From Immersiella caudata (taxonomy: Eukaryota > Ascomycota > Sordariomycetes > Sordariales > Lasiosphaeriaceae): DNA of 64,000 nucleotides. The first letter of the stretch is position 1; every line of letters begins with the position of its first letter. The notes beneath the pieces are model-generated. The model did not search any database, was not told where the DNA came from, and saw nothing but the letters and a program-made list of their open reading frames with translations. A program made the translations under genes and the position numbers. Where the stretch lies: the NCBI GenBank assembly GCA_030512335.1, contig JAULSU010000003.1:1612001-1676000 (forward strand). Reading direction: 5' to 3'. Positions 45,292 through 56,139 of the stretch are shown in pieces.

Positions 45292-46729
45292 ATGGGGTTC
45301 TCCAAACCAGGGAGCGCATCCCTGTCGCTCAAGACCTCAAATAAACTGAGGCGCAAGCAGATGTACATTGAGGACAAGAAGGCGGCCAACAAGGAGCGAC
45401 ATGAGCAGAGGCATCGACGGCGCAAGGAGGAGGCCAAAGATCCCGAGCTGCGACGGGAGCGACTCGAGAAGAACCAGCCAACCAGTATTGATAAGAAGCG
45501 GGTATGGGACGATGTTGATGACGACAGCCTGGGCGCAGTTGTTGATCTCGCACAACTGAAGCGTCGCCGTCTGGAACAAGCAGAGCTTGCTGCGGCGCAA
45601 GAGGCGGATGACGTTGCCGAGGAGGAAGGAGAAGATGATGACGACGACGACAAAGATAGCATGCTAGACTCCGACGAGGATATGGATTCCGATGACGAAG
45701 CCGCCGAGGAGAAGAGGGAGAAGCTTCGCCGGCAGAGAGCAGCGAGAACCCCCAGTATCGCCCCGTCTACCGCCTCGACAAACCTGGACTTAACCCCAGA
45801 CTCACTTACAGACCAATTCAAGCACCTCTTCGCCGACGAGCTCCCACCGATACCCAAAATTCTGGTAACGACCTCGCTCAATGCCACGATACATAAAGAG
45901 GCTCAAGAGATTGCCGCTCTGCTGCCCAACAGCACCTACATCCGAAGAAGCGCGCATGTCCATGCCCACAAATACAGTGTGAGGGAGATTGCGAAGTTCG
46001 CAAAAAGTAATTTGTTGCCCCATTGCCATTTTATGAGAAGTGCACTAACACTGATCAAGATCGTGGGTATAACGCTCTCGTAGTTGTGATGGAAGACCAG
46101 AAGAGGCCGTACCAGCTTATCGTCATTCACCTAAATTCGGAAGACGCTGCCCCTGGGCCAACCCTGACCTACTCTGTAAGGGGATACATGCCAGGAAAGG
46201 CACTCTTGGGCCACGGAAACGCTACTAACCACTACGTATGCCCCCGCTGCACGCCAAGATAGTTTCCCAGTTGCTAATCTTTCACAGCCCGAACTTCTTC
46301 TCAACGGATTCAAAACGCCCCTTGGTCTTCTTGCTGCCAAGTCTATGAACACTCTCTTCCCTGCCCAGCCAGAGCTAGCAGGAAGACAGGTCGTGACGCT
46401 CCATAATCAACGTGGTACGTAACACACTTGGGCCTGTTCACCTGCAGCGGACACTGACACGGCACTCAGACTACATCTTTGTCCGCCGCCACCGTTATGT
46501 ATTTCGGGAAGCGCGACCTACAGAGAAGAACGTTGTCGATGCCGATGGCAAGGAAATGGTTGGTGTGAAGGGCATTCGTGCCGGTCTCCAGGAGTTGGGA
46601 CCCCGTATGACGTTGAAGCTCCGCAGAGTCGACAAGGGGGTCGGCAGGGCAGGCAGTGAGGGTGATGATGCGACCAAGTGGGAATGGAAGGCCAAGATGG
46701 AGAAGAAGAGGACGAGGTTCAACCTCTAG
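45292..46729 (+). CDS. RPF1: Ribosome production factor Rpf1 (Brix domain)
   Basis: Four exons, 45292-46006, 46060-46235, 46288-46414 and 46470-46729, encode 425 residues. Rpf1 is a nucleolar Brix protein needed for 27S pre-rRNA processing and early 60S assembly. The N-terminal 150 residues are highly charged: KLRRKQMYIEDKKAANKERH, then an acidic run near 110-125. The Brix domain spans about 185-395: PKILVTTSLNATIHKEAQEI, a basic helix, GYNALVVVMED, PELLLNGFKTPLG, and the diagnostic DYIFVRRHRYVF followed by ELGPRMTLKLRRV. All three introns are 52-55 nt with GT-AG ends and keep frame. Imp4, Rpf2 and Brx1 are related, but the DYIFVRRHRYVF motif favours Rpf1. Confidence 0.93.
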
Positions 46730-47158
46730 ATAGAGAGCGGGTTTTGTTGTGATGGGGCACTTGATACCCTAAGCCGTGAGCCCCAACTGATCACCGATTT
46801 CCGATCCATGCTGCGGAATGAGTTTGCCTCGGTCGAAAAAAAAAGCCCTCGAATCCTGACAGCTCTGGAGATGGGAGTTACCGACCACGTCCAATGCCGC
46901 CCAGCAAGCAAGCCCATTGAAGCTGAGTATTTATCTCGATTTAGTATGCTCTACGATCCTCCATCTGCCTCCCAGCACAAAGAAATTCACAGCGACTCGT
47001 AATTGACATCACAGCACAACTAGCCAAACATGAAACAAGTAGCATTTAGGTATCCTACATCACTCCCGATAACCCCCCGTTTCCGAACCCTATCCAGCCC
47101 TTTCCAACATTTCCAACACTGCCGCTTTCCCAACACACACAGCATGAACTGCCGCGCC
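46730..47158. other. Intergenic between convergent rpf1 and the dehydratase gene
   Basis: A 429-bp 3'-to-3' gap. The right half (47050-47158) is a C-rich tract with runs such as AACCCCCCG and AGCCCTTTCCAAC, hence G-rich in the dehydratase transcript's 3' region. No gene seen. Confidence 0.6.
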
Positions 47159-48518
47159 TCACCCCATTCCATTCACGCCCTCCTTCCCATCCCCTTTCCC
47201 CGCCCCCTCCTTAGGCTGCGGCTCATCCGTAACCTCCTCCTTATCCGAATAAACCTCACACCCCTCCACGACTGGAAACGGGCACAACACCTTCGTGATA
47301 TCCCCCCACCACCCCTCCCCATACCGCCTATACCACTCCACCGTTACCTTCAACCCCTCTTCCAACCCCATCTTCTGCTCCCACCCTAGCGCCTTCAGCT
47401 TTGACCCATCCACCGCGTACCTATGGTCGTTGAACGGCCGGTCGTGGGTGTATTTCACCCAACGGGCAAAGTTGGCTGGTTCCGGGAGGGCCATGAGGTG
47501 GAGGAGCATGGAGCAGAGAGAAAGGTTTGAGACTTCGTCAGAGGAGGGGACGTTGTAGATTTGGCCAAGGTGGCCGCGGTGGAGGATGGTGTCGAAAGCG
47601 TCGGCTGCGTCGCCGGCGTAGAGGTAGCGGCGGGTGGGGGAGCCGTCGCCGTGGAGGACCATGGGCTGGGAGCGGTTGAGGAGGCAGGTGAATTTGGGGA
47701 TTATTTCTGGGAGGGGGGTGTCAGGGAGGGGGAGGCGGTGAAAAGGGGACTGGGGGGAGAGGCTTACTCTCGGGATATTGATGGGGACCGTAGACGTTGT
47801 TGCTGCGGACGATGATGGCGGGGAGTTTGAAGGATTTTTGGTAGGAGTGAACGAGCATCTCGGCGGCGGCTTTGCTCGCGGCGTAGGGGTTGGTAGGGGC
47901 GAGGATGCTAGTTTCAAGGAGGTCGTCATCGCCGTCTTTGACTTCGCCGTAGACCTCATCGGTGGAGATGTGGATGAAGCGCTTGATGTCGAACTTCTTG
48001 GCGCTCTCGAGCAGCACGTGGGTGCCGTAGACGTTGGTATGAGTGAAGCCGTAGGAGTTGCCGAAGCTGAGGTCGACGTGTGACTGGGCGGCAAAGTGGA
48101 AGATGGTGTCAATGTTGTACCGTTCCAGGCAGTCGACGACCTCTGAGGGGTTGGTAATGTCTCCCTGGTAAAAGGTGAAGTTTCGCTTGTCGTTGAGCAC
48201 TCGTGTGTTGTTGAGTGAGGAACAGTAGTCCAGCTTGTCAAATGACACCACGTTGTAAGCGTCAGGGTATGTGAGAGTCAAGTGCCGTACAAGCCAGCAG
48301 GCGATAAACCCGGCGCCCCCTGTTACCATAATATTCTTCACATCGGGCAAGGGTGTGAACTTGGTCGTACCCGTGAGAACAGGAGCTTCCTTCCAGATGC
48401 CATAGTCCTCGAAGAAGCTTTTACGGCAGTCGGAGCCTAATCACAGGTGAGCCTCAGGAACTTGAACTGATACAGGGCGTTACTCACTAGCGGCTGCTCC
48501 ATTGACCTGGACTGTCAT
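47159..48518 (-). CDS. UDP-glucose 4,6-dehydratase (rhamnose-pathway SDR enzyme)
   Basis: Three exons, 48518-48488, 48436-47768 and 47706-47159, encode 415 residues. It is an extended short-chain dehydrogenase of the RmlB/UDP-glucose 4,6-dehydratase type, making UDP-4-keto-6-deoxyglucose, the first step to UDP-rhamnose in fungi. The NAD site is TGGAGFI (about 49-56). HISTDEVYGE carries the catalytic Thr-Asp-Glu triad and NPYAASKAAAE the Tyr-x3-Lys pair. GDGSPTRRYLYAGDAADAF is the substrate-binding part. The N-terminal 45 residues (SSDCRKSFFEDYGIWKEAP) and a Lys/Glu/Gly-rich tail are extra relative to bacterial RmlB. The second step (epimerase/reductase) is not in the window. Codons switch from C-ending to G-ending near 47440. 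Confidence 0.88.
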
Positions 48519-50167
48519 GTTGTCGTGGACAAGAATAAAATGGAGACGCCCAGGTCGCCAAACGAGAACACGACAACGTGAAGGAGATCACTACCTGAGT
48601 AGTAGCTATGAGCCGGGGCGACCAAGTGAAGGTATATACATATGCCCCGGATTACTGGATGCGGTACAGAGCATCGGTCTCAGTGGGCTCTTCATGAGGA
48701 GAAACTGCTCGTGTTGCCGGTCTTCTGTGAGTCCGAGTCCCAACAGGCCAGCTTTCACTCCCCCCCTCCCGTCGCCCTCGATGCGCCTGCTGGCTACCTT
48801 ACAGTTGGCCTCAAGAAGTCACTAGTTAAGTTGGCACGAGGGTATCAGTAGCGGGCTGCGGCGCTTCGCCGTCTCGGGAACTTGCTACCGCTGACACTGA
48901 GTTTTAATTGATCGGCGCCGGGACAGTAACATGGTTTCCGCATGACTACTTGGCAGGGACCGCGGCGAAAGGGTGCCTGCAGGGACGGTACTGGTAGGTG
49001 GTAGCGAGGAGGAGAACCGGGCAGGCGAACGAAGTCAAGGCGGGAGAGTTCCACCCCGCGGGTTTCTCCTAGTGATGTCCACAAACTGCCCGCTAGTTAC
49101 CAGTAGTTGGGAAATCTAGAGCTCAGCAAGTGGGGGTTTACCATCGCTCGCATTGTATTGTTTTCCTTTCCTTGGCAGTGCCGCTCAACCTCGCAAAAGA
49201 GACGTCGCGATGACGATCTGGAAACAGACTCCGATGTGAAGTGAAGGTCGAGGCTTGTGCCACACCCGTTGGGCAATTCGCGAATGGCGCTTGTTCTCGC
49301 GTGGCATTTCCTCGCTTTTTGCTGCTGCGCTGGGTTCTAAAATAAGTTTAATATGACGTCCGTGCATACGTGACGTTTGCTGCAAAAGTCCCAACTCCTC
49401 AGCCCTTCGGCCATGGCGCCTCCGACTACAGACAGGTGAGCGAGGCGAAGACAAGGCTTCCCCCCTTTGTTTGGGCAGGTACTCGAAACAATAGATCCAT
49501 GTGGACAGGCGATCCGGTGACTGGCCTACGTACGTAACTATCCTCACCCTTGGTGTCCTAATCAAAGCTGGCAGCCATCGCATGCTCGCCGCGTCATGCG
49601 GGGTAAAAGGAGGCACTACGGGACGGGAAGACACATGTTGACTTGAGGTCGAACAAAAGAAGTGAAAGTGATGGAGGATCTATCTTGAAAGCTTAATCGG
49701 ACGGCTGGGAGAGATAACTACTTGCCCGACGTTGGACTCTCATTGTCTTCAGTTTGGGCCCTTCGTCAGTCTCGACACCCCTGCTGATGGCGTTCAGAAT
49801 AAGGCTTCGTAAAATTGACTCCCCCTCTCTACCCCTGACGGCACACGCTCGGGTCGCTCTGCCGTGGAATCGATATTGATAAGACGCGTGTAACCCCATC
49901 CTATCCAGCTCTGGACGGTGATCATGCGGCCGTCAATAGTTGAAAAGCACAGCTTTGCATCATGACAGCGTGGAAGCATCGATAACCGCACTTACCTGCG
50001 CCCAAACCGCAGGGAGGAGGCTTCTTTGCCATCCATTCGTTTTGCTCAGTGCAAATACAAAATCCCGGCCGATTGCACAAGTCAGGCACCATGAGAGACG
50101 ACGTCTCGGAACCTGCAATTTAAGCTTAATTGTTTGAGACTCGTGCCGAGTCTGACGCAACGACCCG
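48519..50167. promoter_or_regulatory. Divergent region between dehydratase and nucleotide-sugar transporter genes
   Basis: 1.65 kb separates the two start codons. There is no intervening gene I can support; the longest open frame (49185-49634 minus) lacks coding character. The region is therefore probably the two promoters, long enough for separate control. Confidence 0.5.
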
Positions 50168-51471
50168 ATGTCGTTGTTTGTGGAACCGAAGGAACGGGCC
50201 GACTCCTTCTCGTCGTCTTCGACCACGGCGCCGACATCACCGCAGGAAAATGAGAAGCTCGCCGGTTTCGACATCTCTGACGACGACGTAGAGAAGCTTC
50301 GGTCACCCGACGAGCTCGACGTCAGATTCGACGAAGATGAGGCCGATGCTCTGCTCCGAAGGGAAGCTGATGGGCGTCGCCTCGAGGACTCCCCATCACC
50401 GCCTAAGACCTCCTTTACCACCGCGCTGATGTGGATGGCCGTCAACACCATTGCAACTATTGGCATCGTGAGTCGGCCTCCTGTTTGCCATGCTCGCTCA
50501 CTAACGCCTCCCAGGTATTCACCAACAAAGCCATTTTCTCCGACCAATCGCTCAAACTAGCTCAACTCTCCTTCGCCGGCTTTCACTTCTTCCTCACCTG
50601 GCTCACCCTCTGGACCATCTCACGTCCCGCGTTCGCCTTCTTCACCCCGCGCCGTGTCTCTCTCCGCGACATCCTCCCTCTCTCCATCGCCATGGCTCTC
50701 AACGTCATCCTGCCCAATCTGTCCCTCGCCTTCAGCAGCATCACCTTCTATCAGCTCGCCCGAATTCTCCTAACACCCACCGTCGCCTTCCTAAACTATC
50801 TCCTTTACTCCTCCCGCCTCCCCCTTCCCGCCATCCTCGCCCTGATCCCCGCTTGCGCCGGCGTCGCCCTCGTCTCCTACTACGACTCCCTCCCCGCAGA
50901 CAACCAAACCGTAACCACAACCTCCCCCCTCGGAATCCTCTTCGCCCTCCTTGGCGTCTTCGCCTCCTCGCTCTACACAATCTGGATTGCCGCGTACCAT
51001 CGTCGCTTGCAAATGTCGTCGATGCAACTCCTGCTGAACCAATCCCCCGTCGCCTTCGTCGCTCTGCTTTACGTGATACCCTTTGTGGATGTCTTCCCGG
51101 AGTCGGTGGGGTCCGTTCCAATGGCAAGATGGGGGTTAGTCTTGCTGAGCGGGTTGTTTGCGTCGTTGATCAACATCAGTCAATTTTTCATTGTGGCACA
51201 GACGGGGCCGGTGTCGAGCACAGTTGTGGGACATGTCAAGACTTGTACGATTGTGGCGATGGGGTGGGTAGTGAGTGGGAGAGGCGTTGGGGATTGGAGT
51301 GTTGTTGGCGTGGTTGTCGCATTGGGGGGGATTATCGCGTGAGTTTATATCCTTTTTCCCTTCCTCCGTCATTTCTCCGTGAAGGGGGGTTGAAAAGAGC
51401 TGGCTGACTGACTGGTTGATAGATACTCGATTGTGATGCTGAGGGAAAAGGCGAGGGAAGGACGGCGATAG
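50168..51471 (+). CDS. Nucleotide-sugar transporter, TPT/NST-KT family
   Basis: Three exons, 50168-50467, 50515-51338 and 51423-51471, encode 390 residues. A cytosolic Ser/Asp/Glu-rich N-terminus (1-80, with FDISDDDVEKL) precedes about ten membrane helices, starting MWMAVNTIATIGIVFTNKAI. Internal hallmarks of the triose-phosphate-transporter fold are MALNVILPNLSLAFSSITFY, QLARILLTPTVAFLNYLLY and PVSSTVVGHVKTC (Lys342-Thr343). The GHxKTC motif marks the Lys-Thr class that includes plant UDP-rhamnose/UDP-galactose and UDP-xylose transporters (family knowledge). Likely location is the Golgi membrane, exchanging a UDP-sugar for UMP. Its divergent neighbour makes a UDP-rhamnose precursor, which suggests but does not prove the substrate. 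Confidence 0.86.
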
Positions 51472-54173
51472 TGATGAACGGTGATGCATTTTCTGGCGTT
51501 CTGGGCTTGGGTGTCAACGGGAGTTGAAATCTTACCCCTTTCTTAGGTATTTAGCCTGAACATAACAACCCCTGATGTTTATAACCAGGGAGGAGGCAGC
51601 ATTGTAAATATTGCGCCTTCTTGTTTCTAGCACAATACCCCCGAGTTTCTTTTAGATTTTGGTTCGTGTCAAGGCATCTTCGGTAGGTAGTGAGCAGATT
51701 TGAAACCAAGATTGTGTTGTAGTTGCCCTCGCCCCGTCTCATGATCTGGCGGTTGCCTCCTACCAGCAAATCTCAAGGCATCCATTGGGGACTCCGGGCC
51801 ACTAGCCAAAGAGTCTTCGCTGTTCTTTCGCATTACGACTCTTCCAAGCGGCTTCGGAATACCTCCACGAAAGCAACGAGGTGTCTCCCCCACTCTCCCG
51901 CCCAAAAAAATCCCGCTCAAACCTCCACTACTTACCAGATATGCGCCTACCTGTCAATCTCACCTGCATTCCGCATTCCCCATCACCCACCACCCCTACC
52001 TCTTGAGCAACTTACACGTCAACTCTCAACCCGACTCACGCAGAGGACCTCTCTGCCAGACGTCAAGTCGCACAACGGTCGTGCCGACCGTCCTCTCCGA
52101 TTCGCCCCACACCAGGATTTCTTTTTGTTTTGCTTTGAAGTATGAGACACCGTCCCGCACATAGCATTCCTCCGGTGCCAGCAAACTGCCACGGCTCCGT
52201 GCAGTAGCTTGCCTCAGTCAACCCGAGGTGCCGTTGGTTCGGAGTGGATGATGGGGAAAAAGAAAAGTTGCGATGCGGTTTCGTTCCGCCAACGGGAACT
52301 TGGGGTCTAAAGCAAGGGATTCCGGGGACGCTGTCGGTGCTGCCGCTGGTGGGCTTTGCAGCAACTGTTGGTTTGGGTTTGCTGTGCGTCGTCACGTCGC
52401 ATGGCAGGCTGCTGGCCCAAGGCGCTGGGTCACAGCGGTGGTGTCCATGTCTTGGTTGTGGAGCTGGCTAGACTGGGTTCACATCGTGGCCGGTTTTCGT
52501 TGGATACCAGCGGGCATTTATGTGGGGTGAAGGGAATCCGAGACAGCGGGACGTCATTTGGGAGTTGTGCAGATCTTTTCACTCACGGGGCCTTGGAAGA
52601 TTGTGAAAGCTTTTTGGAGCTGTGGAGAGGTTGGTGAAGCTTCAATTACCCCTCCGGAGGGTTAGTTATCCAATCCTTGGTAGTTGGCACCAGCTGGGTC
52701 CTTTCCAACAGTCAATTTAGGATCGACCGCGGCCGCACTGCTCCCGTCCCGTGTTCCATCAACAGCAGCTCCTGAAATAGCTGTTCGAGGTCGCCGACGT
52801 CAAGTACAGGGGTCACAGACATCGCCGGCAATCGAGGAATCGAGGTAATTCAAGCCAATGCACTTCTGTGGCGTGGCCGCAGATGCAGGCTGTCTTGTCG
52901 ATGGAACCTCGGCTTGAACTCCCCGCAGCCGCAACCGCAAGCCTTTCCAGCTCTGGGAACAGATCGCTAACGCAGTGCGACGCGCGACAGACGCCCGCAG
53001 GCAAACATGCAAATGGCGCGGAGGATCCGAGTTGCTGAGGTCTTCTCAAGACGGTGTATTTTGGGATTTTGAGTCCAGCACCACTGTGGGATGTCCAACT
53101 TTGGTTTTGCGACCCTTCTGGTCGGTTGATGCTCACCTGCCCCGTGCACGAGGAGTTCGGCCGCTGGATGTCCCCGGCCCCACACACAAGGGGGCCCTGT
53201 CGCGGTCGCGGCTCGGGGTGGCTCGCTTCGTTCATCACCCAACCGGCGCTCTAGACTCTGGCGCGTTCGACTATCGGCTGCCAGCTGCATCGTGTCTGCG
53301 CGCTAGACACCCCACGGGTGGAACAGATGGAGCTGCGTGCATTATGCTACTGCATGACAAGCGCGCCGTGTCGTTGCACTGGTATTCCCATTTTCCACCA
53401 CATGGGATGAGAAAAAGAGTTGGCGATGAAGAAAGTGCCAGAGAGGGACGACAAAGCTCGGTGGAGATGAGCTGAGGGGCGCTTCCGCCATCGCCTGCTG
53501 GAAACGGGCCGTGCCCGCGCCCACGATTCTCGGATCGGAAGTTAGCGCCCTGGCGTTCTCGGGGCTGCTGTCAAGCCTGGGGTTGTGGAGGGGGTGACAG
53601 TGAGCGGCGGAGGAAGGGGAGAGCCCAACCTAGGCTGGCCTGAGCCGTGATCCCAGCTCGCCGGGGCTTGCACGCAATTATTAATGAAACGAGCTTAGCC
53701 CGTTTCCCAAGACCCAAGCTTCGCGCCCCGGAGATGGTCTTGGTCTTCACGCAATCCACCGCTGCCCCCTCCTCGCGTCCACTTACCTTCCCTCCATATG
53801 TTTGTTTCCCCGGGAGAAAAAAAACCGAAGGAAACGAAACACCAGACATCAGACTCAAACGAGCCTCAGTGCCACGCCGTCGGGTCCTCAACTGCCGCTA
53901 TCTTTTCGCTTCGCCGTTGAGGTTCGACGCCGTTGAGCTTTTCCAATTCGCTTCCCGACACCGCACGGGCTCGCACATTGTCACATCGCGCCGGGCACGC
54001 GGTGCGGGCAAGCTGCCCCCAAGAGCTCCCACCAACGTTCTCCCCCCTCGCGCTGGGCAGACAGCTCTGAGGCCCCGAAACTTTGGCCATTGGAACCTTC
54101 GCAACTGTAATGGGGAGGGGACGCCACACGGTCAGTACACTGAGAACTCGGCTGTTGGCGTAGGGGAGAAGAG
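51472..54173. other. 2.7-kb intergenic region
   Basis: This holds the 3' flank of the transporter gene and the promoter of the LaeA-like gene, both plus strand. Several open frames overlap at 52800-54190 on both strands, a pattern of GC-rich non-coding DNA. None has motifs. The leader just before 54174 is purine-rich (GTAGGGGAGAAGAG). Confidence 0.5.
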
Positions 54174-55589
54174 ATGGACACGGCTCTAAAGGCAGACGCC
54201 CCAACTGGCGCCCCTGCGAAACGAGATCCCAGCGAGCTTCGCGATGCGAGCAGCCGCTTTCTCCAGACCGAGTCCGACACGGACTCGCGTGCCAGCCCCG
54301 GCCCGTTTGCCACGGATCTGGTCTTGGACGATGGCGACGAAGATGACCAAGACATGGAGGGGGCCGATGATGTAGACGACGCTCACGAACATGCCGGTTC
54401 TGTCTATGCGAAGAGCACCTATCCTAGAATCGACCCTGCGCATAGGGTAGAGCACCCCTACGATTGCACGAACGGGGCCGGAAGTTATGATGATGGCACA
54501 ATGTGGGTTCGCCCAAGCTCACCACATTGCAAAATAAGATACTGACAAACTCTCAGCGACTCCTCGCGAACATTATACGCCGACGAGGTCGAATATGTCA
54601 TGGAGAATGGGCGGCAATACTGCGGCGACTACTTTATGCCCATTGACTCGATGGAGCAGACGCGACAATACGTTGTCCACCAGGTCTACCTCAAGACGTT
54701 CAACCTCGAGCTGACCACCATCCCGCTCAACAACCCCAGCTACATCCTTGACATTGGCACTGGCGTGGGAGAATGGGCCATCGCCATGGCGGAGAGATAC
54801 CCAGATTGCGAGGTCTTTGGCACCGATATTGCGCCTGTCCAACCAACAGACCAAGTGCCCTTCAATGTTGAATTCCACATTGAAAACGCCGAGGATGAAT
54901 GGATCCGCCCTCCTGATAGCGTCGACCTTGTTCACATTCGCGAGATGGCTGGCGCTTTCTCCGACTGGAGCTACATCTACCAGCAAGCTTACAACTGTAT
55001 TAAACCTGGTGGCTGGCTTGAGGTTGTGGACTTTGACGACCTGCTTGCCAGTGAAGCTATCAACTTTTTCCCGGAGGGCTCCGCCTCCCGCGTTGTCATC
55101 CCGGCTGCTTACGAGGCAGCGCGAAAATGTGGCCACCCGCGAGGCGTCGAGCACATGAAGCACTCACTCCTAGAGGAAGCCGGCTTTGTCGACATCAAGG
55201 ACTCCTTGTACTATTTGGGTATCGGCTCGAAGGAGAACGCAAGCTGGGGAAACTCATGGTTATTCGCCATCGTCACCGGCATCGAGGCGACGACCCTGCG
55301 CCTGCTGACGAGGGTCTTGGGCTGGGATCCGGATCACACCAGGGAGCTCTGCGCCAGAGTAGCAGAGGAGGTGAAGGCGTTGGCCGAAGCTGCGGGCAGG
55401 CCGGAAGGGTTCAAGATCCAGGTGCGCGTCTTAACCGGGAGAAAACCGAAGATTGGTGAGGCCGTGGCGGCTAGATGGACCACGGCAGTGGCGCTGGGTG
55501 AGAATGGTGAAGTGGATTACAGCGGGGGAGATGACAGCACCATTGGGAGTCGGTCGGGGAGGACGCTGAGATCCGAGGATACCATGTAG
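54174..55589 (+). CDS. LaeA-like SAM-dependent methyltransferase
   Basis: Two exons, 54174-54502 and 54557-55589, encode 453 residues. The family includes LaeA, the velvet-complex regulator of secondary metabolism, and many LaeA-like paralogues (Llm) of unclear substrate. The first 110 residues are acidic and low in order. The core begins SSRTLYADEVEYVMENGRQY and PIDSMEQTRQYVVH, the region just before the fold that is typical of the family. SAM motif I is ILDIGTGVGEWAIAMA (about 172-187), followed by VFGTDIAPVQP, FHIENAEDEW, LVHIREMAG and a GGWLEVVDFDD strand. The N-terminus and C-terminal tail are not LaeA-like in any detail I can recall, so I call it a paralogue and not LaeA itself. No backbone metabolite gene is nearby. 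Confidence 0.85.
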
Positions 55590-56139
55590 GGAGCGAGGAT
55601 CAGCGTTTCAGAACATCTACAGAGTACAGGCTACATGACTTTGGAAGGGGCCGGCACCGGGTTTTTGCATAGCGACTGTTGTCATTGATGGTTTTCTTTT
55701 GTTTTGTTCTTTTTTGCTTCTTGTGGAGAGGCTCCAAGGGAGAAGGAGATGCTAAGGTTACTTTCTTGTATACGGTAGATACCCAGATACGTATGTATAT
55801 GCGTGCATACAGTTTGTCGCTGCACTGAAGTCCAAGGTACCGAGTTTGGAAAATGGCACGGATGTTGGGGGTGATGCATGTGGGCGACCTGCCTTAAGTT
55901 GGAACTGCCATCTCGGCAGGCAAGCAATTTTGTGGGGTAATCCAGGTCCCAGCTCGCGAAGCTCCCAGTCTGTCTTTGCACTGCACTGACGCAACACCAA
56001 CACCACGCTTCACGATCACCTCCCAATACCGACTCGAAGCTACTATTAAAACCGAGCGCAACTGGAAAAGTTCCCAGGTTTCTGCAGTCTTCACCTCGCC
56101 CAAATATGCACCAAACCCCTTGATCAACCACAACCCGCT
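55590..56139. other. Intergenic, LaeA-like 3' flank and vps18 promoter
   Basis: A 550-bp gap between plus-strand genes. It is T-rich at 55690-55720 and runs into an A/C-rich leader before ATG 56140. No gene or repeat is seen. Confidence 0.6.
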
